DNA of 64,000 bases, taken from contig NZ_JAEUAW010000006.1 in assembly GCF_019511665.1 (NCBI RefSeq), positions 186,001 to 250,000 of the forward strand, in the 5' to 3' direction. Shown in pieces: positions 26,380 through 34,381 of the stretch (its first letter is position 1; every line of letters begins with the position of its first letter). The stretch is from Microbacterium jejuense (lineage in GTDB: Bacteria > Actinomycetota > Actinomycetes > Actinomycetales > Microbacteriaceae). A program made the translations under genes and the position numbers. The notes under the pieces were generated by a model. The model had not been told where the DNA came from. It saw only the letters and a program-made list of their open reading frames with translations, and did not search any database.

Positions 26380-26596
26380 GACCGTCCGGGTTGGGGTCGA
26401 TGTCTTCCGTCGCCTCGACGTACACGAAGCGCGTCTCGGTCGGCCCGTCGGACTCGCCGGTGTTCGCGTCCTCGCCCTCGCGGCGATAGACGAGCTGCCC
26501 CTCGCCGTAGGGGACGATGTACGAGTCGTCGATGGTCGGGTCGAGGGGGATGATCTGCCCGTCGAGGGGTCCGCCGTGAAGTCGCGCGATGGCCAT
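26369..26596 (-). CDS. Small hypothetical protein (75 residues)
   Basis: A 75-residue soluble protein beginning MAIARLHGGPLDGQIIPLDP, a pattern (HGGPLDG) seen in small actinobacterial and phage proteins of unknown role. The rest is acidic (TEDIDPNPDGRDD). A -10 TACGCT (26603-26608, minus strand) lies 6 bases before the ATG, so it appears leaderless and co-transcribed with the overlapping CYTH gene. It is divergent from glgP. Confidence 0.75.
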   Translation of the reverse strand: MAIARLHGGPLDGQIIPLDPTIDDSYIVPYGEGQLVYRREGEDANTGESDGPTETRFVYVEATEDIDPNPDGRDD

Positions 26597-26624
26597 GACG
26601 CCAGCGTAGACCCCCACCCGCCCA

Positions 26625-26655
26625 TGCAAGCGCTTCCAGCTTGTGCCCCTAGAAT
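26625..26655 (+). promoter_or_regulatory. glgP promoter with LacI-type operator
   Basis: TGCAAGCGCTTCCA (26625-26638) is a near-perfect palindrome of the LacI/GalR operator form TGnAAnCGnTTnCA. It lies over the -35 zone of a -10 box TAGAAT (26650-26655), which is 7 bases before the glgP GTG. The site could also affect the divergent small gene whose -10 is at 26603-26608. The regulator gene is not in the window. Confidence 0.75.
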
Positions 26656-26662
26656 CGCGGAC

Positions 26663-29218
26663 GTGAAGGCCATCCGAACGTTCACCGTCCGTCCCGTCCT
26701 CGCTCCACCGCTCGCTCCCCTCGACCGCCTCGCATCCAACTGGCGCTGGTCCTGGAGCCGGGCCACCCATTCCCTGTTCGCCTCGATGGATCCCGCCCTG
26801 TGGGACGAGATCGGAGCGAATCCCGCCCGCATGCTCGGCGCCCTCGGGCAGGAGCGCCTCGACCAGCTGGCGCACGACGAGGCGTTCGTCGCCCGCGTGC
26901 GCGAGGAGGACGAGCGCCTGACCGCGTACCTCGACGGCGACCGCTGGTTCCAGCGGCTCGAGGGCGACAAGCCCGTGCACATCGCCTACTTCTCCCCCGA
27001 GTTCGGCGTCGACGGATCGCTGCCGCAGTACTCCGGCGGCCTCGGCATCCTCGCCGGCGATCACCTCAAGAGCGCCTCGGACCTCGGCGTGCCGCTGACC
27101 GGTGTCGGGCTCTTCTACCGCGCCGGCTACTTCCGTCAGTCGATCGGCGACGACGGCTGGCAGCGCGAGAGCTATCCGCTGCTCGACCCGTACGGGCTCG
27201 GCCTCACGCTGCTGCGCGACCGCCAGGGCGCACCGGTCGAGATCGCGCTGCAGCTGCCGGGCGACCGGCGGCTGCACGCGCGCGTGTGGGTGGCCGACAT
27301 CGGCCGTGTGCCGCTGCTGCTGCTCGACTCCGAGACGCCGTCGAACACCGACGACATGCGCCGTGTCACCGACCGGCTGTACGGCGGGGGCGGCGAGCAC
27401 CGGCTGCTGCAGGAGCTGCTGCTCGGCGTCGGCGGCGTGCGGGCCGTCCGCGCCTTCAGCGAGCTGACCGGGCGCCCGGCGCCGGACGTCTACCACACGA
27501 ACGAGGGCCACGCCGGCTTCCAGGGCCTGGAGCGGATGTCGGAGCTCATCACGCACGACGGGCTCACGTTCGACGAGGCGCTGGCCCAGGTGCGTGCCGG
27601 CACCGTCTTCACGACGCACACGCCGGTGCCCGCCGGCATCGACCGGTTCCCCCGCGACCTCATCGCCGACTTCCTGACGAGCGGGCTCTTCGATGGGCTC
27701 GACGCCGGCCGGGCGATCTCGCTCGGCCTGGAGACATGGGAGGGCGGCGACCAGGGCGTCTTCAACATGGCCGTCCTGGGTCTTCACCTCGGCCAGCACG
27801 CCAACGGCGTCTCGCTCCTCCACGGCGAGGTCAGCCGAGGGATGTTCGGGATGCTGTGGCCCGGCGTCGACACCGACGAGGTGCCGATCACGTCCATCAC
27901 GAACGGCGTGCACGCGCCGACCTGGGTGCATCCGGCGCTCAAGTCCGTGAGCGAGCGTGCGTGGGGCGACGCCTACACCGACACCCACGACTGGACCGAC
28001 CGCGCCGTCGTGAGCGACGCCGAGCTGTGGGGCGTGCGTCAGCAGATGAAGGGCGAGCTCGTGGCCGAGGCGCGGCGGCGGGTGGCGGCATCCCTCGCCA
28101 ACGGATCGGGCCACGCGCCCGCATGGGTCGACGAGCTGCTCGATCCCGACGTGCTCACGATCGGATTCGCGCGCCGCGTGCCGACCTACAAGCGCCTCAC
28201 GCTCATGCTGCGCGACCCCGAGCGGCTGACGCGGCTGCTCACCGACCCCGAGCGGCCGGTGCAGATCGTGATCGGCGGCAAGTCCCACCCGGCCGACGAC
28301 TCGGGCAAGATCCTCATCCAGGAGCTCGTGCGATTCAGCCGTGACCCGAAGGTGCGGAACCGCATCGTGTTCCTTCCCGACTACGACATCACGCTCGCCA
28401 AGGACCTCTACCCCGGCTGCGACGTGTGGCTCAACAACCCGTTGCGTCCCCTGGAGGCGTGCGGCACGAGCGGCATGAAGGCTGCCCTCAACGGCGCCCT
28501 CAACCTGTCGATCCTCGACGGCTGGTGGGACGAGTGGTACGACGGCCGGAACGGCTGGGCGATCCCGACGGCCGACACCGCGTCGAACGACGAGGAGCGC
28601 GACGACGCCGAGGCGGCGGCCCTGTACGACCTCATCGAGCACCAGCTGGTTCCGAAGTTCTACGAGCGCGAGGGCGGCATCCCGCTCGCGTGGCTGGGCA
28701 TGGTGCGCCACACCATGACCGACCTCGGCACGAAGGCGACGAGCGATCGCATGGTGCGGGACTACGTGCAGCGCCTGTACGTCCCGGCGGCGGCGCACGA
28801 CGTCGCGCTGCGGGCCGGCGGCTTCGCGCAGGCGCGCGAGCTGGCGGCCTTCACCGGCCGCGTGCGCGACGCGTGGAGCCGCGTGTCGATCGCGAGCGTC
28901 GAGGGCTCCGGCATCCCGCAGCAGGCGCAGGCGGGCGACACGCTCGACGTGCGCGCCGACGTGCGGCTGGACGGCCTGTCGCCCGACGACGTCGCCGTCG
29001 AGCTGCTGTACGGCCGGACGAACGAGGACGACGCCCTCGACCGCGACCACTCGGTGCACCGTCTGTCGCCGGGCGAGCCGATCGACGGCGTGACGCCGTT
29101 CCACGCCGCGCTGCCCCTGTCGGTCACCGGCACCTTCGGCTACACCGTCCGCGTGCGCCCGGAGCACCCGCAGCTCGTGTCGCCGGTCGAGCTGGGCCTC
29201 GTCACGTACGCGTCCTGA
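26663..29218 (+). CDS. glgP: Alpha-glucan (glycogen/maltodextrin) phosphorylase
   Basis: An 851-residue GT35 phosphorylase of the actinobacterial type with an N-terminal DUF3417-like segment (PLDRLASNWRWSWSRATHSLFASMDP). It releases glucose 1-phosphate from alpha-1,4-glucans. Family signatures are IAYFSPEFGVDGSLPQYSGGLGILAGDHLK, YHTNEGHAGF, SITNGVHAPTW, and the PLP site LRPLEACGTSGMKAALNGALNLSILDGWWDE with the PLP-binding Lys at about residue 606. The GTG start follows the leaderless -10 TAGAAT. The LacI-type operator suggests repression lifted by a sugar. A strong terminator hairpin follows. Confidence 0.95.
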   Translation: MKAIRTFTVRPVLAPPLAPLDRLASNWRWSWSRATHSLFASMDPALWDEIGANPARMLGALGQERLDQLAHDEAFVARVREEDERLTAYLDGDRWFQRLEGDKPVHIAYFSPEFGVDGSLPQYSGGLGILAGDHLKSASDLGVPLTGVGLFYRAGYFRQSIGDDGWQRESYPLLDPYGLGLTLLRDRQGAPVEIALQLPGDRRLHARVWVADIGRVPLLLLDSETPSNTDDMRRVTDRLYGGGGEHRLLQELLLGVGGVRAVRAFSELTGRPAPDVYHTNEGHAGFQGLERMSELITHDGLTFDEALAQVRAGTVFTTHTPVPAGIDRFPRDLIADFLTSGLFDGLDAGRAISLGLETWEGGDQGVFNMAVLGLHLGQHANGVSLLHGEVSRGMFGMLWPGVDTDEVPITSITNGVHAPTWVHPALKSVSERAWGDAYTDTHDWTDRAVVSDAELWGVRQQMKGELVAEARRRVAASLANGSGHAPAWVDELLDPDVLTIGFARRVPTYKRLTLMLRDPERLTRLLTDPERPVQIVIGGKSHPADDSGKILIQELVRFSRDPKVRNRIVFLPDYDITLAKDLYPGCDVWLNNPLRPLEACGTSGMKAALNGALNLSILDGWWDEWYDGRNGWAIPTADTASNDEERDDAEAAALYDLIEHQLVPKFYEREGGIPLAWLGMVRHTMTDLGTKATSDRMVRDYVQRLYVPAAAHDVALRAGGFAQARELAAFTGRVRDAWSRVSIASVEGSGIPQQAQAGDTLDVRADVRLDGLSPDDVAVELLYGRTNEDDALDRDHSVHRLSPGEPIDGVTPFHAALPLSVTGTFGYTVRVRPEHPQLVSPVELGLVTYAS

Positions 29219-29225
29219 ACCTCTC

Positions 29226-29323
29226 GCTCGTTGAGCGAGCGAAGCGAGACGAAACGCCTCGGACCTTGCGCAAGGTCCGAGGCGTTTCGTCTGCGCGCGC
29301 GAGAGCGCGCTCCGCTCGACGAC
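29226..29323. repeat. Inverted pair of the dispersed repeat with central 20-bp terminator stem
   Basis: A plus-orientation copy (29226-29259) and a minus-orientation copy (29281-29323) face each other. Their inner ends form a perfect 20-bp stem (29248-29267 with 29272-29291) around GCGC, directly after glgP. The hairpin probably ends glgP transcription before the lyase promoter. Confidence 0.9.
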
Positions 29324-29359
29324 CGGGGGGCGAACGTTAAATCGTTCCAATCTGAGCGC

Positions 29360-29397
29360 GGAAACGCTTGACCCCCGTCGCGAAGCGCGGCTACGGT
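29360..29397 (+). promoter_or_regulatory. Promoter and LacI-like operator of the rhamnogalacturonan lyase gene
   Basis: A -35 TTGACC (29368-29373), an 18-base spacer and a -10 TACGGT (29392-29397) form a good promoter. GGAAACGCTTGA (29361-29372), with the LacI-type core GnAAnCGnTT, overlaps the -35. Nearby are GAACG-n6-CGTTC (about 29332-29347) and GGAA/TTCC arms around 29404-29417 just after the expected start of transcription. Confidence 0.6.
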
Positions 29398-29436
29398 CGA
29401 GCTGGAAAACGCATTCCGATCTACCGGGACGGTTCG

Positions 29437-31971
29437 ATGATGAATCCACGCAAGACACCTGTTCGCCTGCTCGTGGCCGGTACGGCCGCGTGCGCACTGA
29501 CACTCGGGCTGGCGCAGCCCGCGCTGGCCGGGGCGCCGGAGGCCCCGGCATCCACCGGTCCCCAGCTCGAGGCGCTCGACCGCGGGCTCGTCGCCGTCGC
29601 GACGGGCGAGGGCGTGTTCCTCAGCTGGCGCCTGCTCGGCACCGAGGCCGGCGCTGCGACCGCCACCGGCGTGAGCGGTCCGTCGTTCGCGGTGTTCCGC
29701 GACGGCGAGCGCATCGCCACGGTCGACGACAGCACGAACTACGCCGACGCCCACGGCACGGCCGCATCCGTCTACAGGGTCGCGCCCGTGTGGCACGACG
29801 TCACCGGCGAGCAGTCTGCACCCGTCGCGGTGTGGGTCGACGGGTTCTACGACCTGCCGCTGCAGAAGCCCGCAGACGGCGTGACGCCGGTCGGCGAGGC
29901 GTACACCTACTCGGCGAACGACGCGTCGGTCGCCGATGTCGACGGCGACGGCGCGTACGAGTTCGTGGTCAAGTGGGACCCGTCCAACTCGAAGGACGTG
30001 TCGCAGAAGGGCTATACCGGTCCGGTCTACATCGACACCTACGAGCTCGACGGCACGCTGCTCAACCGCATCGACCTGGGCGTCAACATCCGCGCCGGTG
30101 CGCACTACACGCAGTTCATGGTGTACGACTTCGACGGCGACGGGCGCGCCGAGACGATGCTCAAGACGGCGCCGGGCACGAAGTCGATCCGCTACGACGA
30201 CGGCTCCGTCGCGGCGGAGTCGTACATCACGATGCCCGCCGACGACGTCGCCGCCGGGTACTCCAACGACGACGACTACCGCCTGAGCGCGGCGGACTAC
30301 CGGCAGCACCTGATCGAGATGTTCGAGGGCTGGTCGTCGCACCCTGAGGTGGTGGCCGGTCACTGGCCGGCGACGCTGGAAGAGGCGTTCGGCATCCCGG
30401 TGACGCACGAGTACCCGCTGTCGGAGGCCTCCGCCACGGAGCTCGTGGACTACTTCATCTCGACGTACGCACCCTCGCGCAGTGCGCGCAACGACCTCAC
30501 GACGTTCGAGGGCTTCATCCTCGACGGGCCCGAGTACCTCACGGTGTTCGACTCCGCGACCGGCGAGGAGCTCGAGACCGTGCGCTACGAGCCGGGCCGC
30601 GACGATGACGGCCTGCTGTGGGGCGACTACGCCATGGCGCGCATCGAGCCCGGGAACCGCGTCGACCGCTTCCTCGCGGGGGTCGCATACCTCGACGGGC
30701 AGCACCCGTCGGCGATCTTCGCGCGCGGCTACTACACGCGCACGACGCTGCGCGCCTACGACTGGGACGGCGAGCATCTCTCGACGCGCTGGGCGGTCGA
30801 CAGCGGTCACGTCCCCATGGCCAACCCGTTCAACGACGGCCCGCACGGCCGTGACGGCACCGACCCGGTCTACGGCACGATCACGACGCAGGGCTTCCAC
30901 TCGCTGAGCGCCGCCGACGTCGACGGCGACGGCAAGCACGAGATCGTGTACGGCTCGGCGACCATCGACGACGACGGCGGGCTGCTGTACAGCTCGTTCG
31001 ACGTGCTGCCCGAGGGCAGCGCCGACCCGGGCGAGAACGTGCGCCTCGGCCACGGCGACGCGATGCACGTGACCGACATCGACCCGAATCGTCCAGGCCT
31101 GGAGATCTGGACCTCGCACGAAGGCGCGACGTTCGCCCCCTACGGCTCCGACCTGCGCGACGCGGCGACCGGCGAGGTCATCTTCGGCGCATACTCCGGC
31201 CGCGACACCGGCCGCGCGATGATCGGCGACGTGCGCCCGGACGTGCCCGGCCTGGAGACGTGGGCGAGCATGCCCGGCGGCACGGAGGCGTCGGGACTGA
31301 TGAGCGCGACGGGACAGATCCTGGGCTCGGCGATCCCCGGCACGAACCAGTCCATCCACTGGGCAGCCGACATGACCACCCAGATCGTCAACGGCAGCGG
31401 CGACCAGAACGTGACGATCGACGACTGGACGCGCGGCACCGTGCTCACCGCGACCGGCACGCGTGCCAACAACGGCACGAAGGGCAACCCCTCGCTCGTC
31501 GCCGATGTGTTCGGCGACTGGCGCGAGGAGCTGCTCGTGCGCACCGCCGACTCGCACGCGCTGCGCATCTTCACGAGCACCGAGGTGACCACGCACAAGC
31601 TGCCGACGCTCATGAGCGACGTGCAGTACCGGGCCGAGGTGGCGCGTCAGAACACGACGTACAACCAGCCGTCGTACACGAGCTACTACTTCGCGAGCGA
31701 CATGGACTTCGCGAAGGTGCCCGTGCGCACGACGGCCGCGACGCCGGGTGAGCCGAAGTTCGTCGACCCGAAGGGATCGGGCTCGGACCACGTCGTCGTG
31801 ACCCCCGATCCGTCGTTCGACTACTACGTCAACGGGGTGAAGGCCGAGAAGCCCCTGGTGAAGGTCCCCGCCGGATCGGCGGTGCAGGTGACGGCGGTGC
31901 CGAAGTCCGGCGTCGCGGTCGCAGCCGGCGCGACCTCGACCTGGACCCACCAGTTCGGCACCGACCGCTGA
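29437..31971 (+). CDS. Secreted rhamnogalacturonan lyase (PL11 type)
   Basis: An 844-residue exported protein. The signal peptide (MMNPRKTPVRLLVAGTAACALTLGLAQPALAG) is followed by a fibronectin-like N-terminal part (LDRGLVAVATGEGVFLSWRLLG) and then a beta-propeller with calcium-binding loops: VADVDGDGAYEFVVKWDPSN, YDFDGDGRAETMLKTAPG and ADVDGDGKHEIVYGS. This matches family 11 lyases (YesW/YesX), which cut the rhamnose-galacturonate backbone of pectin. At 844 residues it is longer than YesW (about 620); the C-terminal ~60 residues look like a small separate beta domain. The first of two consecutive ATGs was used; the ribosome site is weak. Expression is probably sugar-regulated. Confidence 0.92.
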   Translation: MMNPRKTPVRLLVAGTAACALTLGLAQPALAGAPEAPASTGPQLEALDRGLVAVATGEGVFLSWRLLGTEAGAATATGVSGPSFAVFRDGERIATVDDSTNYADAHGTAASVYRVAPVWHDVTGEQSAPVAVWVDGFYDLPLQKPADGVTPVGEAYTYSANDASVADVDGDGAYEFVVKWDPSNSKDVSQKGYTGPVYIDTYELDGTLLNRIDLGVNIRAGAHYTQFMVYDFDGDGRAETMLKTAPGTKSIRYDDGSVAAESYITMPADDVAAGYSNDDDYRLSAADYRQHLIEMFEGWSSHPEVVAGHWPATLEEAFGIPVTHEYPLSEASATELVDYFISTYAPSRSARNDLTTFEGFILDGPEYLTVFDSATGEELETVRYEPGRDDDGLLWGDYAMARIEPGNRVDRFLAGVAYLDGQHPSAIFARGYYTRTTLRAYDWDGEHLSTRWAVDSGHVPMANPFNDGPHGRDGTDPVYGTITTQGFHSLSAADVDGDGKHEIVYGSATIDDDGGLLYSSFDVLPEGSADPGENVRLGHGDAMHVTDIDPNRPGLEIWTSHEGATFAPYGSDLRDAATGEVIFGAYSGRDTGRAMIGDVRPDVPGLETWASMPGGTEASGLMSATGQILGSAIPGTNQSIHWAADMTTQIVNGSGDQNVTIDDWTRGTVLTATGTRANNGTKGNPSLVADVFGDWREELLVRTADSHALRIFTSTEVTTHKLPTLMSDVQYRAEVARQNTTYNQPSYTSYYFASDMDFAKVPVRTTAATPGEPKFVDPKGSGSDHVVVTPDPSFDYYVNGVKAEKPLVKVPAGSAVQVTAVPKSGVAVAAGATSTWTHQFGTDR

Positions 31972-31982
31972 GACGAGTGGAT

Positions 31983-32015
31983 GCCTCGGCCCGGCGATCC
32001 CCGTCGGGCCGAGGC
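31983..32015 (+). terminator. Terminator-like hairpin after the lyase gene, fused to the repeat
   Basis: GCCTCGGCCCG pairs with CGGGCCGAGGC (31983-31993 with 32005-32015), then GTTTCGTC, the end of a dispersed-repeat copy. It starts 12 bases after the lyase stop. Confidence 0.75.
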
Positions 32016-32378
32016 GTTTCGTCTGCGCGCGCCAGAGCGCGCTCCGCTCAACGACCGACACCCCCGGCCCTTGAGCGAGCGAGGACGCTTCGTCTCGTCG
32101 CTGGCGCTCCTCGCTCAGCGACCGACTCCCGAGACGAAACGCCCCGACCGCACGGACAACCTCGTGCCAGACCGCGTTTCGTCTGCGCGCGCCAGAGCGC
32201 GCTCCGCTCAACGACCGACACCCCCGGCCGTTGAGCGAGCGAGACGAAACGCCTCGACCGCACGAGCAACCCCGCGCCAGACCGCGTTTCGTCTGCGCGC
32301 GCCAGAGCGCGCTCCGCTCAACGACCGACACACCCCCGGCCGTTGAGCGAGCGAGGAACGAGCGAGACGAAACGCCCC
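32014..32378. repeat. Cluster of seven dispersed-repeat copies, partly in a 110-bp tandem array
   Basis: Clear copies: 32014-32056, 32174-32216 and 32284-32326 (minus orientation), 32226-32253 and 32338-32378 (plus). A degenerate copy lies at 32066-32123 and a half copy near 32131-32143. The segment CCAGACCGCGTTTCGTC... repeats with a 110-base period (compare 32161 and 32271). This fills the 464-base gap between the lyase and amidotransferase genes; the only other element is the amidotransferase -10 at 32423-32428. Confidence 0.9.
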
Positions 32379-32435
32379 GCGGGACGGACGGCGCAGGCCG
32401 CCGGCATCCACGCTCCCGCCCGTACGCTGGATCCC

Positions 32436-33167
32436 GTGAAGCCCTTCGTGCTGCTCGCGACGCGGGCCGAGGACCTGCCCGCCGACGAGGAGTACGCGCT
32501 GTTCCTGCGGTACGCGGGGCTGCAGCCCGAGCAGCTGATCCGCGTGCGGCTGGAGGCCGGGCCCATGCCACGGCTCGACCTCGGCGCACTGTCGGGCATC
32601 TTCGTGGGCGGCGGCCCGTTCAACGCCTCGGATCCCGTCGATAAGAAGTCGGCCGTGCAGCGGCGGGTCGAGGCGGAGTTCGCGGCACTGCTCGATGAGG
32701 TCGTGGCTCGCGACTTCCCCTTCCTCGGCGCCTGCTACGGCATCGGCACCCTCGGCGCGCATCAGGGCGCCGTCATCGACCGCCGGCATCCCGAGCCGAT
32801 CAGCGTCGTCCCGGTCACCGTGACCGACGCGGGAGCGACCGACCCGCTGCTGGCCCGCATGCCCCAGACGTTCGACGCGTTCGTCGGACACAAGGAGGCG
32901 ATCTCGCAGCTGCCCGCGTCGGCGACGCTGCTGGCGTCGTCGCCGGACTGTCCGGTGCAGATGTTCCGCGTCGGCCAGAACGTGTACGCGACGCAGTTCC
33001 ATCCCGAGCTCGACGTCGAGGGCATCACGACGCGCATCCACGCATACGCCGACCACGGCTACTTCGCCTCGGACGAGCTCGAGCTCACCCTTGCCGCCGT
33101 GCGGCGGGCCGCGGTGTCGCACCCGAGCCGCATCCTGCGCGCCTTCGTCGAGCGCTACGCACGCTGA
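32436..33167 (+). CDS. Class I glutamine amidotransferase-like protein (GuaA N-domain type)
   Basis: A 243-residue free-standing amidotransferase domain. The nucleophile Cys is in FLGACYGIGTLG, and the catalytic His-Glu pair is in YATQFHPELDVEG. The oxyanion region is IFVGGGPFNASDP. There is no attached synthetase domain, so it may hydrolyse gamma-glutamyl compounds or serve an unknown partner; annotations such as GMP synthase should be read with caution. The GTG start follows a TACGCT -10 (32423-32428) by 7 bases, so the mRNA is probably leaderless and independent of the upstream lyase. Confidence 0.88.
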   Translation: MKPFVLLATRAEDLPADEEYALFLRYAGLQPEQLIRVRLEAGPMPRLDLGALSGIFVGGGPFNASDPVDKKSAVQRRVEAEFAALLDEVVARDFPFLGACYGIGTLGAHQGAVIDRRHPEPISVVPVTVTDAGATDPLLARMPQTFDAFVGHKEAISQLPASATLLASSPDCPVQMFRVGQNVYATQFHPELDVEGITTRIHAYADHGYFASDELELTLAAVRRAAVSHPSRILRAFVERYAR

Positions 33168-33242
33168 CACCTCTTCGCACGGGGTCGCGGCGGTGGTACG
33201 CTCCCCGCACACGCGCATCCGTCACCCGAATCGAGGTGCGTC

Positions 33243-33599
33243 ATGAGCCCGAACAAGCTCCTCCTCGCCGCCGCCGTCATCGCCGTCGTCGCGGGCGCCG
33301 CGCTCCTGGCGCCGGGCGTCGCATCGGGCGTCGGAGGACCGCTGCTGCTGCCCGCGACCTCGCGCGTCGCGCCGGGCGTCGACGACACCGGCCCGGGGAA
33401 CGGCAACGGCGAGGGCAAGGCGTGGGGGCACCACAAGGACGACCCCGGGTTCCCCGGCGGCAACGGCCGAGGACACGAGAAGGACTCCCCGGGCGACGGC
33501 AAGGCCTGGGGACACCACAAGGACGACCCCGGGTTCCCGGGCGGCAACGGCCGCGGGCACGAGAAGCCCACGCCCGGCGACGACGCGCCCGGCGGCTGA
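33243..33599 (+). CDS. Small secreted or anchored His/Gly-rich protein with two 23-residue repeats
   Basis: A 118-residue protein with a hydrophobic N-terminus (LLLAAAVIAVVAGAALLAPGVASG) serving as signal peptide or anchor. The mature part is Gly/Pro/Asp-rich and contains an exact 23-residue repeat from GKAWGHHKDDPGF to GNGRGHEK (at about residues 58-80 and 86-108). The HH and GHEK groups could bind metal, but no known domain is present. The DNA units differ at several third codon positions, so protein sequence has been conserved after duplication. GAGGTG is the ribosome site and TACGCT at about 33198 a likely -10. I do not recognise a function. Confidence 0.8.
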   Translation: MSPNKLLLAAAVIAVVAGAALLAPGVASGVGGPLLLPATSRVAPGVDDTGPGNGNGEGKAWGHHKDDPGFPGGNGRGHEKDSPGDGKAWGHHKDDPGFPGGNGRGHEKPTPGDDAPGG

Positions 33600-33619
33600 C
33601 CCGCGGAGCCGCGCCCTCC

Positions 33620-34381
33620 TCAGCCGCGCGCGTCGATGACGCGCGCCACCTCGGCCTCACCCTCGGGCCGCTCGGGCTCCAGGCCCGCGCCGAGCCCGAT
33701 GTCCACCAGCACGAGCTCGCCGGTGAGCTCGGGTCCGCGTCCGACGGCGAGCCCGGCCTTGACAGCGCCGAACGTGACGGTGAGGGATGCCGCCAGCACA
33801 GCGTCATCGGCGGCTCCGGTGTCGGGGTTCAGACCGCTCGGCAGGTCGACGGCGATGACGCGCGGCATCCCGCGGCGCGTCCCGGCCAGCGACTGCAGGA
33901 TCGCGACCGCTTCGCGCGCCGTTCCGCGGAGCGCGCTGTCGCGCGAGGCGCCGATGCCGAGGATGCCGTCGAGCACGAGGGCGTACCGCGCGTCGCGCAG
34001 CTCGGTGAGCTCGACCCGGCGCGCACCGGCGGCCGTCGCGGCGGCGAACGCCCGCTCGTGGAAGCGGCTGCCCACGAGCAGCACGTCGACGTCGGCAAGG
34101 CCACCGAGCTGCGCGGCGGCGTACAGCGCATCGCCGCCGTTGTCGCCGGAGCCGGCCAGAACCAGCACGCGAGGGCGTCGGATGTCGGGGGCGTCCTGCA
34201 GCAGCGGCTCGAGCGCGATCGACGACGTGATGGGTGCGGCGGGAACGCCACCGAGCTCGGCGCGCACGACCTCGGCCAGCGCACCGGCCGCGCGCTGCAT
34301 GAGCGGCGCTCCGGCATCGAGCAGCGGCCGCTCCGCGGAACGCACCTGCTCCGCCGTGTAGGTCGGCACGCGGACGCTCAT
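33620..34381 (-). CDS. nnrE: NAD(P)H-hydrate epimerase (YjeF N-domain)
   Basis: A 253-residue metabolite-repair enzyme that interconverts R- and S-forms of hydrated NAD(P)H. The YjeF_N signature VLVLAGSGDNGGDALYAAAQLGG contains the phosphate-binding loop, and IVLDGILGIGASRDS and RVIAVDLPSGLNPDTGA follow. The C-terminal dehydratase domain (NnrD), often fused, is absent, so a separate NnrD is needed elsewhere. The ATG overlaps the stop of the YihY-like gene (ATGA, 34381-34378). Confidence 0.93.
   Translation of the reverse strand: MSVRVPTYTAEQVRSAERPLLDAGAPLMQRAAGALAEVVRAELGGVPAAPITSSIALEPLLQDAPDIRRPRVLVLAGSGDNGGDALYAAAQLGGLADVDVLLVGSRFHERAFAAATAAGARRVELTELRDARYALVLDGILGIGASRDSALRGTAREAVAILQSLAGTRRGMPRVIAVDLPSGLNPDTGAADDAVLAASLTVTFGAVKAGLAVGRGPELTGELVLVDIGLGAGLEPERPEGEAEVARVIDARG

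Noticed and set aside
26369..29551. A 1060-codon open frame on the minus strand opposite glgP
   Set aside because: Only its last 75 codons (from 26596) look like a real protein; the rest mirrors glgP and runs through the repeat pair at 29.2 kb.
32161..32378. Possible CRISPR-like array in the 32 kb repeat cluster
   Set aside because: The units are palindromic, face both ways, differ in length and have no unique spacers; no cas genes are near.
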